A stretch of DNA of 64,000 nucleotides from NCBI RefSeq assembly GCF_051622035.1, contig NC_135360.1, positions 13,134,001 through 13,198,000 on the forward strand, read 5' to 3'. This document shows, in pieces, positions 12,854-25,952 of this stretch (position 1 is its first letter; each line of letters starts with the position of its first letter). The translations under genes were made by a program, and so were the position numbers. The notes under the pieces are model-generated. The model was not told the DNA's origin and searched no databases. It saw only the letters and a program-made list of their open reading frames with translations. The stretch is from Arctopsyche grandis (lineage: Eukaryota > Arthropoda > Insecta > Trichoptera > Hydropsychidae).

Positions 12854-13621
12854 TATTAAATACGTAAATATATACAATTTTGTAGAATTATAATATAATT
12901 TCAATGCTGATTTTTGTCCATCGATACGGCGCAACTTTTCATTGCGAAGTTTGATAAACTAAAATTCAACATCACTATCAGCTGCAAGTGCAACAACGTC
13001 TTTATCGGATGTGAAATTCGTGGCTTCAACGTCTGGTAGTTTATCCATTTGTTTGTATAATATATTCACCTTTAATGTCCAAGCTTTTATTTGTATATGC
13101 ATGTGTTTTTTGCTCTTGAATGACTACAAATATGAGTCGGGAGCCGTGGAGTTGTGACATTTTGGCTGGAATCGGAATCGTTAAAAATCCGATTTCGAGC
13201 CTGATTTCTTGTTTAAATCGCATTTTTTACTTTATCTCTATGTACGTAGTAACAATAGATGAAGTTTTGTGATCATGCGAAAATTCTAACTCGAGATTTT
13301 GACTGATTCGAACTCAGAATCGATTACTGATCACGTTTTCATGATCTAGAAAAAATGTGTGTGTCTTTGTATTATTGGGATTTTTTCAACACCGTTAGTC
13401 CTATCGAACTGAAACTTAGTATCGGTTACTGAAATTCTTGTGGACACAACTTTAAATTTTTAAATTAACCGGAAATGGTACCTCCCCTTATAGGTATCGC
13501 CTTTTTTAAGTTTTTGAATTAAATTATCTCCCAAACTGCTAACTGAATCGAACTAAAATATTTTATGTAATAGAAATTATAAATTTTATAATCTAATATT
13601 TTTGAAATATTATTTTAATTT

Positions 13622-13625
<4 letters not shown>
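12854..13625. other. Gene-free spacer
   Basis: Short ORFs only. I see no repeat family I can name. Confidence 0.4.

Positions 13626-13708
<83 letters not shown>
13626..13708. repeat. (TA)n microsatellite
   Basis: A TA run of about 80 bp into which the next DNA element appears to have inserted; TA repeats continue on its far side at 15196-15226. Confidence 0.9.
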
Positions 13709-13711
<3 letters not shown>

Positions 13712-15192
13712 TGGCGGACTGGGACTGAAATCAGTGCATGCCAGGAGTCAAAGGGGGCCCCACCCAGGGTTAAAATAATTTGTCCCCCCCCCCCCCCATA
13801 TAACAAAATTTTCTTCTTTCCATAACGCTAAAAATCAAGGGAAGTTTTTTTTTTTTCAAAATTGGGAATAAACAAATTTAGGTACAAGAAAAATGGCAAA
13901 AGCAAAATAGATCCATAAATTATATTGTATATTTCGTTTTAACCCTTGCCCTTGGTAAATATAATGCATCATAAAAGAATGCGGCATAAAGGCGGCTATT
14001 ACTTTCGGTAGAAAACAATCAGGGACGTCATTTCAGCTTTTTCTTTGGGGGGCAGGGCAGGCAAAGATTGGTCAAATTGAATTTTTTTTCAAAAAATCTT
14101 TTTTATATCGGAATAAAAATGGAAAATATTCTTTACCTTATTGAGTTATAAAATATGAAAAAAATAAGCTTATTTTTGAAAAAGTAATTATAAAAAAATA
14201 TTATGTAAAAAGTGAAAAAAGCGCCGCAGGCGAAAATTTTTTTCCACAAATCTTTACATAGTCAACATTAATCGACCATCAAACTGATTCTCCAAAAAAC
14301 TATCAATTAACTTAATTTCTACCGACTGTCTTGTCACTTTATCTATGTACATATGTACGTTATAACATTAGATAAAGTTTTGTTTTGTTTTTTTTCAAAG
14401 CACATAGCAGCGATTATTTTATTAGTTACCCAAAAGTAACATACATAAGAAATACACGTAGCATTCATAGATCCATAGTATCTCATTAATCATTAAATTC
14501 ATAATATTTTCTAAATTCACACTATTCCTTCATTTAGGCGAGTGCCCCCCTATGGCCCCCCCAAATTACGTCCCTGAAAAAAATGCATAATATTTTCAAT
14601 TAATGTTAATCGAAAATCGGGATTTTGGGGAGGGGGCCCCTATCCTATATTTCTATTTACATGGGTGTGTCTAGATTAGGAATAGATTTTATATTCGGAA
14701 ACTGTTTAAAATTGTGTATTTAAATCTTACTATATCATCGAAGTATAATCAAATGTTATTTTGAAAGTATGAAGTAAATTTAAATCGCTGGTTGATGATG
14801 AATCGTCCTCGTATTCACGAAAATTTGTTTATTCCCATTTTTATTTCAGTAGTTAGTTGTTACATAGGTATTGGTATATACATAATCTTGACGTTGGAAT
14901 AGGCCCGGCAAAAGGGCCCACACAAATGTTGAAACTTACATTTCAAGCCTAATAAAAAAAGTTAACCGATCCTTGGGCTGTTAAAGCAGGTATTAGTTAT
15001 TTGTGTATATCGTAAGAAATTTGTTTTGTTGAAATACCCAAACTTTAGGTCCTAAAGTTGCAATATCCTATACATTTTTACACACGTGAAATAGTTAAAA
15101 AGTTATTTAATTTTACTGAGGGCCCATATTTTCTAACAGATAGTGGGGCCCACATGCCATCGGGCATGTTCGCTTGTATGGCCAGTCCGCCA

Positions 15193-15195
<3 letters not shown>
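13709..15195. mobile_element. DNA transposon with CAGTGGCGGACTGG termini, non-autonomous
   Basis: Terminal inverted repeats CAGTGGCGGACTGG face each other at 13709 and 15195. The next ~45 bp are only loosely symmetric (GGGGCCCCAC on both sides). The element sits inside a TA microsatellite, so a TATATATA duplication is consistent but not provable. No transposase ORF is present. A second element (14020-14576) is nested inside. The termini suggest a hAT-type family. Confidence 0.75.
14020..14576. mobile_element. Nested hAT-like element, 557 bp
   Basis: Termini are CAGGGACGTCATTT and, on the complement, CAGGGACGTAATTT. Flanks are AAAACAAT (14012-14019) and AAAAAAAT (14577-14584), an 8-bp duplication with one mismatch. 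It has no ORF and lies within the larger CAGTGG-bordered element, so it is the younger insertion. Confidence 0.75.
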
Positions 15196-15231
<36 letters not shown>

Positions 15232-18194
15232 TTAGAATGACTTAACAATGCAAAATGTATCTGCGACACTAATATAAATATGGTGTTGTTAAAGTAAAAG
15301 AAAAATTTTAGCACGATCATAACTTTTAAACGGAAATTATTATGAAGCTCCTGTAAGAAAAATCACAACTTATGTACATATAAAGAGGTCAAGGTGCAAG
15401 TAGGTACATAATAACCCCGAGAAGGGCTTATATCAAAGAAAGGCTGCGTTCAATATTTTATATATTTTTTAGCTTAACATATTTAATTTTAGCATATACT
15501 CGTAATATCCCTTGATTGCAACACTTTTGAAATACATATATCCGAAAATTTTGAAATTATCTTGAAGTTCACAAAAAAAATTCGGATGTGACCAATCAAG
15601 TATAAACAACATAATTCGATAATGACACATACATACATATGTACATACCGTTTGTAGGGAAACGGTATGTTTGTGCCAAAAGTTTGAGCGGTAATGTATT
15701 ATGAACTCACTCAAACAAGACAAAAGTTGTACTTCTAGTCGTCGGATTTTGTTCAAATTCTTTTCATTACTAAATATTATAAGCATAAAATATGAAGTAG
15801 ATGGAATGAATTGAAAATGTCAAAATGAAAAAGTGAAATATTGTTTTAAAAAATAAATTGAAATGAAAATTTATTTTATTAATTAATTTTTCTTTCAGTG
15901 TTTTATATTGTTTATACATACGTAGGCAGATAGGTAGTTTTAACCATTTTTTTCATATTAAACAATTAAATATAAATATTAAATTAAATATATTTAAAAG
16001 GTATTTGAAAAAAATTCGAAAAACATAAAGGAGGTTTGTAAAAATGATCGAACACATGACCGACGATACATTTCTTTTAATTTTTTTATTATTATTTAAT
16101 AACTTAATATACCAACACCCATGCGATGATATGTCATCGGGTACAACACTAGTTTTATTTATAAGAATTATACTGGATTTTTTCGTAAAGAGCACACATA
16201 TTTAAAGGGTCGAAAAAAATAGTGGAAGAAAAATCTTACAAGAGTAAACTACCATTTTTGGTTGACGAGTATTCAGCATATGTATGCAATGCAAATAGCT
16301 TAAAAAGCCGCTCTACGGCTCAGACTGAAACAGACTGAAAAAAAATTGATACAATATTTATTTTATATTATATACATATTTACATAGAGAGATTAGCACG
16401 TTAATTGAAAACCTGATGTAATGCGATACATTCAAGCTAACCGTAGTGTTTCCCTATTAATTGACTACAGTTCACTACCATATAAGAATACTTGAAGAGA
16501 TCTGATATCGAAAGCAATGACTTGTGAACATACCGTTCGGTAATCAAGTTCAAACACTTTTAAATCATCGCACACCTGTTTTTTTCTTCTCGTCATCTCG
16601 TAAGACGCTTGCGGTCATGGAAGTGCGCATTCATTGGTTTTGTAGGGTTCGTTTGTCGGGTAAAATGTTTGCACTCCCGCAAAGCTGCCACTGAAGATCG
16701 TTTCTCGGCGAAAAGGATTTCCCCAATTGCATTTTGGAAGGGCTCCAACACAAAGCCTAGCACGACTGCAGAGCGAACTACACCCTAGCACTCCCCTTCG
16801 ATCTCATCCCACTTTCACCCCCCCCCCCCCCCCCCCCCCGCTGGCTTATTGACTTTGGTCGGCCGCCCCTGTGACTATTGTATCCACCCCCTCTTTGCAC
16901 CTACAAAACGGTATATGTAGTTCATCTTTATGGTCTGACAGTGATATGAATGATGGTTGCAATCGATATTTTTTATTCCTCTTCTTTTTAATAAATTTTT
17001 ATAACGCTGTAAATATCTATCGCATTTTGTGGCACTTAAATGGTCGTAAATAAATATGATATGACTTCAGCGATAACGTACTGTGTTTATAAAAATATCA
17101 TATAAAATGAGTGCTTTGGCCAGCAATCGTCGAATTTTCGCTTCTGTATATTGATACTGTACTCTCAATCTAAAATCAAATCGCATAAATTTTATCTTTT
17201 CATACAAATGTAAAATTTATACTTTTACAATATCCACTTACACCAAGTCAATTTCTTGAAATTTTTCCGATGACAATATAATATTTTGATGACTGATATA
17301 TAAATATTATACAATCGATTATACGACTATGATCTTATTTACATATACATATGTATGAAATTAAGGATTGGTATGTAGAATACGAATAGATGGACATGTG
17401 AGAATTTTCCCTACGTCTCTATAGACATTATAATTGAACGGAATGAGTTTAAACAAAGTTCCCTCGCATACATTTCTTTTGAGCTTATTTTCCGGTTTTA
17501 TGCGTTTGAACGGATTTTCCTTTTAATTTTTAACCGGTGGTCTTACAAACGAGCCGTCTAGCAATTACAGGCTCTTTGCTCTTTGGGAGCACGCGCCTCA
17601 AAACCTTTCCAGTTCACACTCCCCACGGGCGTTTTCACTTCTTTTTACTTCGCAAACTCTATATAATTTACCTTTTCACTGAATTACCAGTAGTTTAATG
17701 TAAAACACATCCTCCAACCTTATGGTCCATTTTTTTAATCAACTCTTTAATAATCTTGGATAGTTAGTAGGTAGTAACAAAAAACCACAAAGGCTGTCGG
17801 TGAATCTGCTTCTTAGTCTTTCTTTTAAATTCATAGTTAAATGCTTAAATATTTATGTATGTATGTTTATATGATACATAGCATACTCAATTTCTAATTC
17901 ATTGCAGCTTCATCATTCAATGAACCTTCTAATAAGTACCGTCATTTCACATAGGGTACATATTGTACTATTTTAGGTTGTCAGTTGAAAAAAAATGCAT
18001 ATATTGTATGTATATTATAGTAAATTTAGTACAGGGGTTTAGTACAGGATTCGAGGGGTTTGTTCATTCAAAAAGTTTTAATACAAATAACAAATAATAT
18101 AAAAAACAAAAAAAAATGGAAAACAAAATCAAAATAAAATATAATACAAAAATAACAAAAAAAAACTCAAAATAAAAAATAAACTACAATAAAA
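15196..18194. other. Gene-free spacer
   Basis: Contains the remaining TA repeat (15196-15226), several short AT-rich ORFs, and a 22-C homopolymer at 16818-16839. A somewhat GC-richer stretch at 16560-16870 has no recognised gene. The stretch 18085-18190 is strongly A-rich and abuts the LINE tail that follows. Confidence 0.5.
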
Positions 18195-18645
18195 AAAATG
18201 GAGAACTACAAGAACCATTTATTTTTTAGGAATTTATCGAGTATATTATAAATAAGGATTAAGTCACTAGAAATTACTAAATTATTTGGTAGTCTATTCC
18301 AAATTTCAACCACTATATTTAAAAAGATTCTCTAATTATTTTATAGTTAATAAATCTTTTTGAAGTCTAAGAGTATGACCTCTCAGATTTGCATTCTGTC
18401 AAACGAAATGAGGTTAATCATTGGACAATAATAATTGGATAATAATAGGACAATAATTGACAATAATTGGCTATTTATAATTTTGTAGACTTCGATAAGA
18501 TCACCTCACATTCTTCTCGTCTCCAAAGTGGAAAGATTCATTTTTTTCAATCTCGTAATATCCTATGAAAGTGAATTAAGTTCGGAAGGTTTTTTTGTAA
18601 TTCTTCGTTTGACCTTTTTAAAATGAGGTTTCCGATTGGTATACG
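18195..18645 (-). pseudogene. Decayed LINE ORF2 C-terminus
   Basis: On the minus strand, translation gives LKKMNLSTLETRRM, a stop, then GDLIEVYKI. Further on, after stops, comes SFLNIVVEIWNRLPNNLV and a closing LDKFL. This LxxLxxRRxxGDLIEVYKI...WNxLP pattern is typical of the C-terminal end of CR1/Jockey-type non-LTR polyproteins. Several stops show decay. Confidence 0.7.
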
Positions 18646-19694
18646 CAAATTCCATAATCAATTCATTTAAAATCTTATTTTAAAATTATATCAGTGTGCT
18701 TGTGCTAGGTTTTTGCCAATTTGAGAGATAATACTAGTTTTGCTTAACCTTACAATTTTGGTATCAACACCTATTGTTTTATTAAGTGCATGTCAACTGG
18801 TGTCGTCAAAATCGAATACATTAATCTTCTCATCACAAACAAACAATCGATCTACTTACCGAATGAACTATTCATAATAACTCACAATTCAAATAAATAT
18901 AAAATGTTTACAAAGGTCCGATCGGAACTTGAAACTATTATATCCATGGATATTGTTATAACCAGACAATACAATACAAGGAGGTTGATTTTCGGTAGCA
19001 TATACAGAATGCGCGCCAAGAAGGAACGTTGTCATGGTGAGTTTTCCATTTTCCGGATTTCCACTTTTCCGCTTCCGGTTGCGACACACAGTGACGTCGC
19101 ACACCCGCAAATGGAAATATCGGCTAACTGTGTGGCCTTGCACAACATGAAAACACCATTCGATTTTAATATTGCAACTACATAATTGGTTCCAATATCG
19201 TAGTTTTTCCGAAATCAATTCCGATAAAGCAATAACCGGCTATACATATGTATGTACGTACTAAACGAAAACCAGGATGCTTGCGAACATCTGACATAAA
19301 CTAAAAATCGCCGTTCTCGAAAATTTATGATGTGTAAACTTGACAAATCAGCCTCATAAAGTTTTGGTTGAATTCTTGCTACCGAGAATATATTTTCAAT
19401 GCCAGTGTCATACTACATCGGCGCTTTCCAAACGTTATGTGCGATTATCCCCTTTTTGTATTGAGTTACATACCTCTACCTCTCACCTTCAACCTTTTTA
19501 TATGATTGATGTTAAATAAATACCTAAATATAAATTATATTACATTATATGATTTAAATTTAAGCTTTTTTTAGGCGTTTTAGAAGAGGTCAGAGTCTCA
19601 TTAAGGCTTTTTTTTTCAATTTTCAACCACCCAAACATCTCAGAACAATGAGTAATATTTATTAAGAAATCACTAAACAGATTTATATTTACCA
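18646..19694. other. Spacer with two antisense ORFs of unknown meaning
   Basis: Overlapping ORFs of 131 aa (+, 18790-19185) and 109 aa (-, 18889-19218) occupy a less AT-rich block. Neither shows a domain, signal peptide or splice support. I do not call a gene. Confidence 0.35.
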
Positions 19695-19815
19695 TAAGGT
19701 TTGCCTCAAGACAAAATGTACATAATGTTATTACGAAATGACACCGGGCAAGGAATTGAACTCATAACCAATCAGTAAATAACATTATACGTTAACCATT
19801 GAGCTGTGTTGCTAT
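19695..19815 (-). mobile_element. SINE fragment, tRNA-like head
   Basis: The minus strand carries an A-box-like AGCTCAATGGTTAACG and a B-box-like GAGTTCAATTCC. It then runs into a short divergent stretch. The core and tail seen in longer copies are missing. Confidence 0.5.
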
Positions 19816-19912
19816 TATATTACATATAATAAGAAAGCTTTTTCTCAAAGTACATTACATGTTTTGAAACATTCTGTAGTTCACCTACATATTAGATTTA
19901 AACATTCTGTAG

Positions 19913-20335
19913 TACCCAGTGGCGTGGATAGTGGTTAGCATATTATGCTTTTTACCAGAGTGGTCACGAGTTCGAGTTCCACTAGAGTCCCGCTGCTGGC
20001 CAGACCTTAAATTGTAACTCCAGGTCGATCGTTTCTTTCCAGAGTTTGCCAATTTTTCTGATTTTCAACGGTTTCTGTAAAATTGACATCTCCTATCCTA
20101 TCTCTCTTGCTAATCTCAAGTTATTCAGCGTCTTGAGTTTCGCCAATTTCATTATAAAATGCTGCAAAAATTTCTTCATCCATATCAATGTGGATGTTTG
20201 TATGAATTCGCATTGTATAAAATGCTTATGTATATTAATTAATTATATATGTTTAAGTGCACTCATCGCTTTGGAGCAATCTGTAAAGGCGGGTATTCGT
20301 GTTCTATTGAATAAAAAATTGATTGTTGCAATTAT
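19913..20335 (+). mobile_element. tRNA-derived SINE, near full length
   Basis: The head contains GTGGATAGTGGTTAGC and GAGTTCGAGTTCC. The core contains AGAGTTTGCCAATTTTTC, then CTCTCTTGCTAATCTCAAGT and GCATTGTATAAAATGCTT. The tail is CACTCATCGCTTTGGAGC with an AATAAAAAATTG end. It is co-linear with 61786-62113 over about 330 bp. Confidence 0.8.
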
Positions 20336-21325
20336 TTTAGTAAAATAGTTTACTCAACAACGTATTCATATGCTGAAAAAATCCATGCCTACTTAAAAAG
20401 AAAAATATTATTAAAGCAATTTAGCTTCAAAACACAACGACACGCACAGTTTGGAAAACGCTGTTTTAACGCTTGGTGTCCATGTAAAAGAAATTGTATA
20501 TACATATGTATATGAATACGTACAAAAATATGGAGTGTAATATATTACTTTTTCGTTGAAAGTGCTTTTCGTTGAAAGTGAAACTCTTTTTCAAACACTG
20601 GCCATTTACAATATTTATACGTGAATTACTGCTAGTATCTATGTATACATACGCGTAGATAATTTACACATTTTATATGAAACACGAGATACATTCAATG
20701 TATCTTTAGAATATTGCACAGAATAGTCCCTAGAGTACACACAAACACACACACACTATATATGTAATTACCCGTTTGAAACGGAGAAAAACCGCGTCCT
20801 AGAAATGTGTAGTTTTTAGATTTTATTTTTAGTACAGCAACTACTATAACTGTATAAGTAGGTGCGAAGCTCAAGTCTATATTTGAAGTAGACCTCGTTT
20901 CCGTAAACTCACACGTGTGTTGATTTACTTCCCGGTATAGTTCTGATCCCATTGGGTCGAAATACGACTCATAAGCAATTGATGTGAGCTTTCTAAAGTG
21001 CATGTGCATATATTTAAATCAATCTTAATATTCGTACATTTGTATATTCGTGCAATATCCGAGCCGTCTCACTGGGACAAGTGGTTTGCGAGAAACGAGA
21101 AACTTTCCGTTCTCACTTACAATATTGTACGGAAAGACAACACTTGAGGCTTTCAAGGTCTTTCGTCCTTGTTGTCCCAGAAAACTATTAATATTATTTT
21201 AATATTATCCTTTTAATTGGTTAACAATGGCAAAACTAATTATATATGGCATTATGAATCTAAATGTATGTACATAATATATAAATATAATACAATACAT
21301 ATGTATGTATGTACATATATGTAAT
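20336..21325. other. Gene-free spacer with a small hairpin
   Basis: CTGGGACAA at 21072-21080 and its complement TTGTCCCAG at 21172-21180 could bound a 109-bp miniature element, but no target duplication is visible. A 104-aa minus ORF (20695-21009) has no recognised domain. Confidence 0.4.
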
Positions 21326-21540
21326 TCAGTGGCGTGCGGTGACTTTTCAACCAAGGGATGCTGTCCAAAAAATGATCAATTTATTTTTTTTAATTTTATT
21401 TTATTCTTTGAAACTTTGTCATATGTGTTTATTAAAATTTCTAATATGTTTTCGTTTTTGAATGAATATTCAATTTTGGTGTGGGTTTTGGGCTCTTAAT
21501 AATATCTTGTTCATTATATGGTAGAGAAGCAAATGTCCTT
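21326..21540 (-). pseudogene. Possible hAT transposon remnant
   Basis: CAGTGGCGTGCGGTGA at 21326 resembles the end of some hAT-type elements. On the minus strand, 21441-21540 encodes a fragment reading LPYNEQDIIKSPKPTPKL, similar in layout to the N-terminal zinc-finger region of ZMYM1-like hAT transposases (from memory of the family). No matching far terminus was found. This is a weak call. Confidence 0.35.
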
Positions 21541-23348
21541 TTTAGTACATTTTTAATTAAACAATTGCAATTATTATTAGCAACGGCGATAAATCCATTT
21601 ACATTGTTACTTTGGCTATCCATATTTAGAGCCATAATAAATAATAATTTAGGAAGTATCAAACTACATTACAATAAAATAATAAAAGTAAAAGTAAACC
21701 AAAACTGATTGTTTCCTCCATCTCATACTTTTTTTTATAAAATTGATTTGTTTGTGTATGAAATTCACACACATACATTATGGATGTACTTACTTTTTAT
21801 TTATACCTACATATTTCATTACCAATAATACAATATGTACATAGGGTTACATGTAAATTTTTACTGATTTTTATAATTCCTTTAATTTTTTTATATTTTG
21901 AAAATCGCTATTATTTTTACTACTAAAAATGTATACGTTGGCAAGAAAAGTCGTTCTTACCAAAATCGTTGAAGTTGGAATCGGAGTCGGTAAATTTTGA
22001 ACTGACTCCACAGCCCTTGCATAATACATACATAGATATATTGTAGGTGTGATTAATGTAATACGTGCATGCATTTAATTAATTGTTATATATTTATTCA
22101 TTTATTAGATTGTTATTTTTGAGCTTCCCGGTACAGATTTAACGTTTACTTTGCCCTTTCAGCTCGAGCAATCTTCGTGAAGGAGAATTATGAAAGGATC
22201 AATGCGTAATGCTCCCGAGGCTCCACGTGTCGCTAAATCGGGCCATCGAGGAGGTAGTGGGTGGTGTGGGGGGTAATGTCGTCACTGACAGTGGGAGGAG
22301 GTTAAAAGGAAATAGGTGGCATGGGGGAGTCTGGGGGGTACTTTAAAGGGGTGTGCGGTGGGGTGTTTTCGCAACATCTCCAAGCGAACTATACCCCAGG
22401 GCCAACCTCAAAATCGATATTCGTATCTCAACAGTCCAGAATGCAACGAGCGCTGCACGCATTGGATCGCATATTTATGCGACAAGAAGTAGGACAGTAC
22501 ATATATTGGAAAGCAAGTGTTTGGCATTCGACATATTGAGTTCATATTAAAAAAAAATCAAATTAAGAGAATCTATAATTTGTATCCATAGTTGGTTTCG
22601 ATATGTTTTTAAAATTTAAACCTCTGTCAATCACGAGGATTATATCAACATTTTCAATTCGGAATATTCGTTTGTGATAAATGTATGCTTTTAAATTGAT
22701 GTGAAATATGCATTTCAATTATTATTATTTCTCGTATATTATTTTTATCTCAATATTTGATTATCCAATTAAAATTCAGCATTATGTAATCTCCTAGCTG
22801 AGCTATACACTACAGGCAGAATAAAAAGCTTATTTACTATGTTATTTGAAATTGTCAATTTAAGAGCATTAGTTTGAAATGTTTATTTCCGTAGTTGATT
22901 ACTTCGCTTATTCTTAATATGTCTTCCTTAGACATATTCGAGAGAACTTTTATGTATTTGATTGTAAAAGTTGAGTCGTGGTATGCATTTCTGGAAAACT
23001 TAATAAACAAAATGGAATATTTCCATGGGTGCATTTTCTCGTAGAATGAAAAAGAAGCGTATAAAGCGTATCTATGATGAGTTTGTTCGTTTTGAGGTAT
23101 TCTTTAAACAAATATTGTATAATGTAAACGAAAGAAAATTTTGTTTTAATTTTTTTTACATTGTAATCAAACGAATTTTTTATGTTTATTTTCATAACAA
23201 GTAGGTACATGGTACTAGGTTTTTTTTTACTTTGCTTAGTATTGTTTATTTTTAATATTATTTCTAGCTCATTTATGCTTATATGTACATTAGCCCACGC
23301 GCTATAACCACGTTAAATTCAATTATTAGTAGTTAAAAATTGGTTTAG
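21541..23348. other. Gene-free spacer
   Basis: A GC-richer, G-biased stretch lies at 22150-22400 with short overlapping ORFs (72 and 65 aa) and no recognised domain. The rest is AT-rich. Confidence 0.4.
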
Positions 23349-23560
23349 CCAGCAGTATAGCTCGGTGGTTGCGTTAATGCTAACCACCGAGAGATTCCTT
23401 GATTAAAACCCCGGGTTGACCTCGATTGTAAAATAAAATTCGGAAGTGTTTCTGTAGTACTGCTGTTCAGACTTGTGATTGTTTCCTATCAGAGTTTGCC
23501 AATTTTTATGATTTAATTATTGAAATGGTTCCTCATCAAATTGGAAAAATCATCTTACCC
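23349..23560 (+). mobile_element. SINE fragment
   Basis: The head reads GCCAGCAGTATAGCTCGGTGG, a B-box-like stretch is degraded, and the core retains TATCAGAGTTTGCCAATTTT followed by GAAATGGTTCC. The tail is missing. Confidence 0.6.
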
Positions 23561-24275
23561 ACTATGTCACCATCATTTGAATATGATTTCAAATTTAGAA
23601 TCTATTTATCAAATTTAGAATTTATTTACATACATGTGTAAAAAGTTAAAAAATGTAAAACCAGTAATGGCATCATGGGAAGACATCATTTAAAACAAAG
23701 TTATCCTAATTCTCGGAAAATCTAGATATACCCTATTTTGGAACATTCTCCATCGACTTAATTATTTATTATGCACGCCAGAATTTGTGATTTCTACGAT
23801 AAGTGGTGCACGACAACAACAATTTTTTTTTTTCAATTTCCTGTTAAAAAGTTGTATTTGATTCTATTGTATTGTTTTGTATTCTTCAATCGTGCAATTA
23901 CTCTATCTGTCATAACATCCTTCTTTTAACTTATTTGTCGTAAATGTTTCCATTTTTGTCGTGAAGTTCTTTTTATCGTCAATTTGACTTTTACGGCTCG
24001 TCGTGCATATATCTCATTTAAATTACCATCGATTGTTGAATGCTTATTTATTAAGTAATAAAAATATCGAAACTAATCTAAAAAAAAAGATATATTGAAA
24101 AATCATACCTTTCGCTGCTTTTTATTGAAATAAATTGATTAGTTTGAGACACAAAAAAATATTGTTTGAAATCGATGACTTTTTATTTGACCTTGACGCG
24201 ACGTAAATTTTGTACTAGATCAAAATTTTTAACGTAGTATATTATCGCACATAGTAATATTGATTATATGTATAA
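23561..24275. other. Gene-free AT-rich spacer
   Basis: Only short AT-rich ORFs; nothing recognised. Confidence 0.4.
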
Positions 24276-24515
24276 TCTAATATATAATTTCGAAAGAGAC
24301 TTTGTATGTATGTATGTATGTATGTATGTTTGTTTGTTTGGGTCGTAGATTCCGAGACGTTCGATTTAATAAAAAAACAAATGCATATTCAAATAAATTT
24401 AAATAAAATAAAACTATTTAAATTAATATAATAAAATGTTTACTATTAGATTGGCCATGTTTAAGCGGTTTATATTATTATACAAATACTGAACGAAGCC
24501 GGGTAAAAACACTAG
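24276..24515 (+). mobile_element. Short non-autonomous Helitron-like element, copy 2
   Basis: It starts TCTAATATATAATTTCG, carries an internal GTAT microsatellite (about 24305-24330), and ends GAAGCCGGGTAAAAACACTAG. The borders again sit between A and T. Confidence 0.7.
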
Positions 24516-25559
24516 TACCTATAGTGTTTATTTATTTATTTAAAGTTCAGACCATTGTGGCATTACAGGAATTCTATAACACAAAAAAAAAAACAAAATA
24601 TAACACAAAAAAACAAAATAACAATTAAACATAAATTAATACATACCGAAAATAATATGCTAATCAATTATACATAAAAAATACATTTATAAATACATTT
24701 AAACATAAACATAAATACATCCATACATAAACATTAAAAAAACAATAGCATTTAATAATAACAGATAACGTAAAAATATCAAATATAAAATATAACATAA
24801 GGAATGTCTTGCACCTACAGCCAGTTCCAATAAATGAAAACCAACTGCAAATAAAAAACATCCCTGTGAGGCCCAAATGGAAGAGAGTAAATCAAAATTC
24901 CACTCATAAATCACAATCAATCATGAAAACAATGATGAATTATAATACCATACATAGTTAATAGATATTATTAAGGCAAAATGACAAATATGCACTCGTA
25001 AATAAGCATCCTTGTGCTCATATACATACATTCATACTCGATTACACAAACATGCTAAACAAGCAATCGATGAAATTGATTGCATAACATTATATGTACA
25101 TATGTTAATAGATGGGTTTGTTTACGAACACCCAGTAGCAATAGAGTGCATTTCTGCAACCTTGACCTTGTGCACGCGCCCTGTCGCCCCCGCCTCGGAG
25201 ATGGGGGCGCCGCCCTTACCGCTGCGCCCCCATGCGCCCCCTTTGCAACTCCCCTTCGCCTCCCCGGTTACAGCCTGTCCCAGTTAGAGCGACTCTCTCT
25301 CTCTCTCCTCTCGCCTCTCTAGCTCCATCTCGCTCTCTTGTAAACTCAATATTTCAGCCGACGCGTACAACCAGCTGAAACGGGCTTAGCTAGAAAAATT
25401 CACCGTACGTGCCTTTTAACCTGCTGGATGCTGGACCAGCCGTACAAACACTTCGTTACCGTCTCGCGGCTCGACCAAAGTGTCCGTGAGATGTCTGAAA
25501 AATTACTAATGATCGCCTTTGCACTCTTAAAATGAACCTACTCGCTTTCGCGCTCATAT
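24516..25559. other. Spacer: A-rich repeat tail, then a CT-rich GC block
   Basis: The stretch 24525-24960 begins with TTTATTTATTTATTT and is A-rich, like the tail side of minus-strand LINE or SINE copies. The stretch 25135-25345 is GC-rich and strongly C/T-biased (CTCTCTCTCT near 25300), with overlapping short ORFs and no recognised gene. Confidence 0.4.
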
Positions 25560-25568
25560 TGTTCGATT

Positions 25569-25943
25569 GGGTCTACCCCACGGGATCGAATTAGAAATGC
25601 ACGAAAAACCAAATATCGGAAGGCAAAGATCGAAAATCGAAAGATCAAAAAAAAAAGGGTGCATGGTAAACGGTACATACTCACCTAATTTGCGCGAGCA
25701 GGATACAACAGGAACAAGAGGAACAGGCTTTTCCTCCCGTATTAATGTGCGCGCGCAGAATACGGGAGGAAAAGCCTGTTTCTCTTGTTCCTGTTGTATC
25801 CTGCTCGCGCAAATTAAGTGAGTATGTACCGTTTACCATGCACCCTTTTTTATCTTTTGACTTAAGATCTTTTGATTTTCAATCTTTGCCTTCCGATATT
25901 TGGTTTTTCGTGCATTTCTAATTCGATCCCGTGAGGTGCACCC
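25569..25943. mobile_element. Long foldback (hairpin) element, copy 1
   Basis: Nearly the whole 375 bp is one inverted repeat. Arms run from GGGTCTACCCCACGGGATCG inward to a centre near 25738-25765 (CCCGTATT...AATACGGG around a GCGCGC core). Flanks are TGTTCGATT (25560-25568) and TGTTTGATT (25944-25952), an 8-9 bp duplication with one change. It has no coding capacity of its own; the ORFs in it are by-products. A second copy lies at 34908-35271. Confidence 0.85.
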
Positions 25944-25952
25944 TGTTTGATT

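Noticed and set aside
18790-19218. Overlapping 131-aa (+) and 109-aa (-) ORFs
   Set aside because: No recognised family on either strand; low-confidence, possibly chance.
25660-25821. Open frame through the foldback element (and its twin at 34930-35250)
   Set aside because: The frame is open because the two arms are inverted copies; protein is identical in both copies only because the DNA is.
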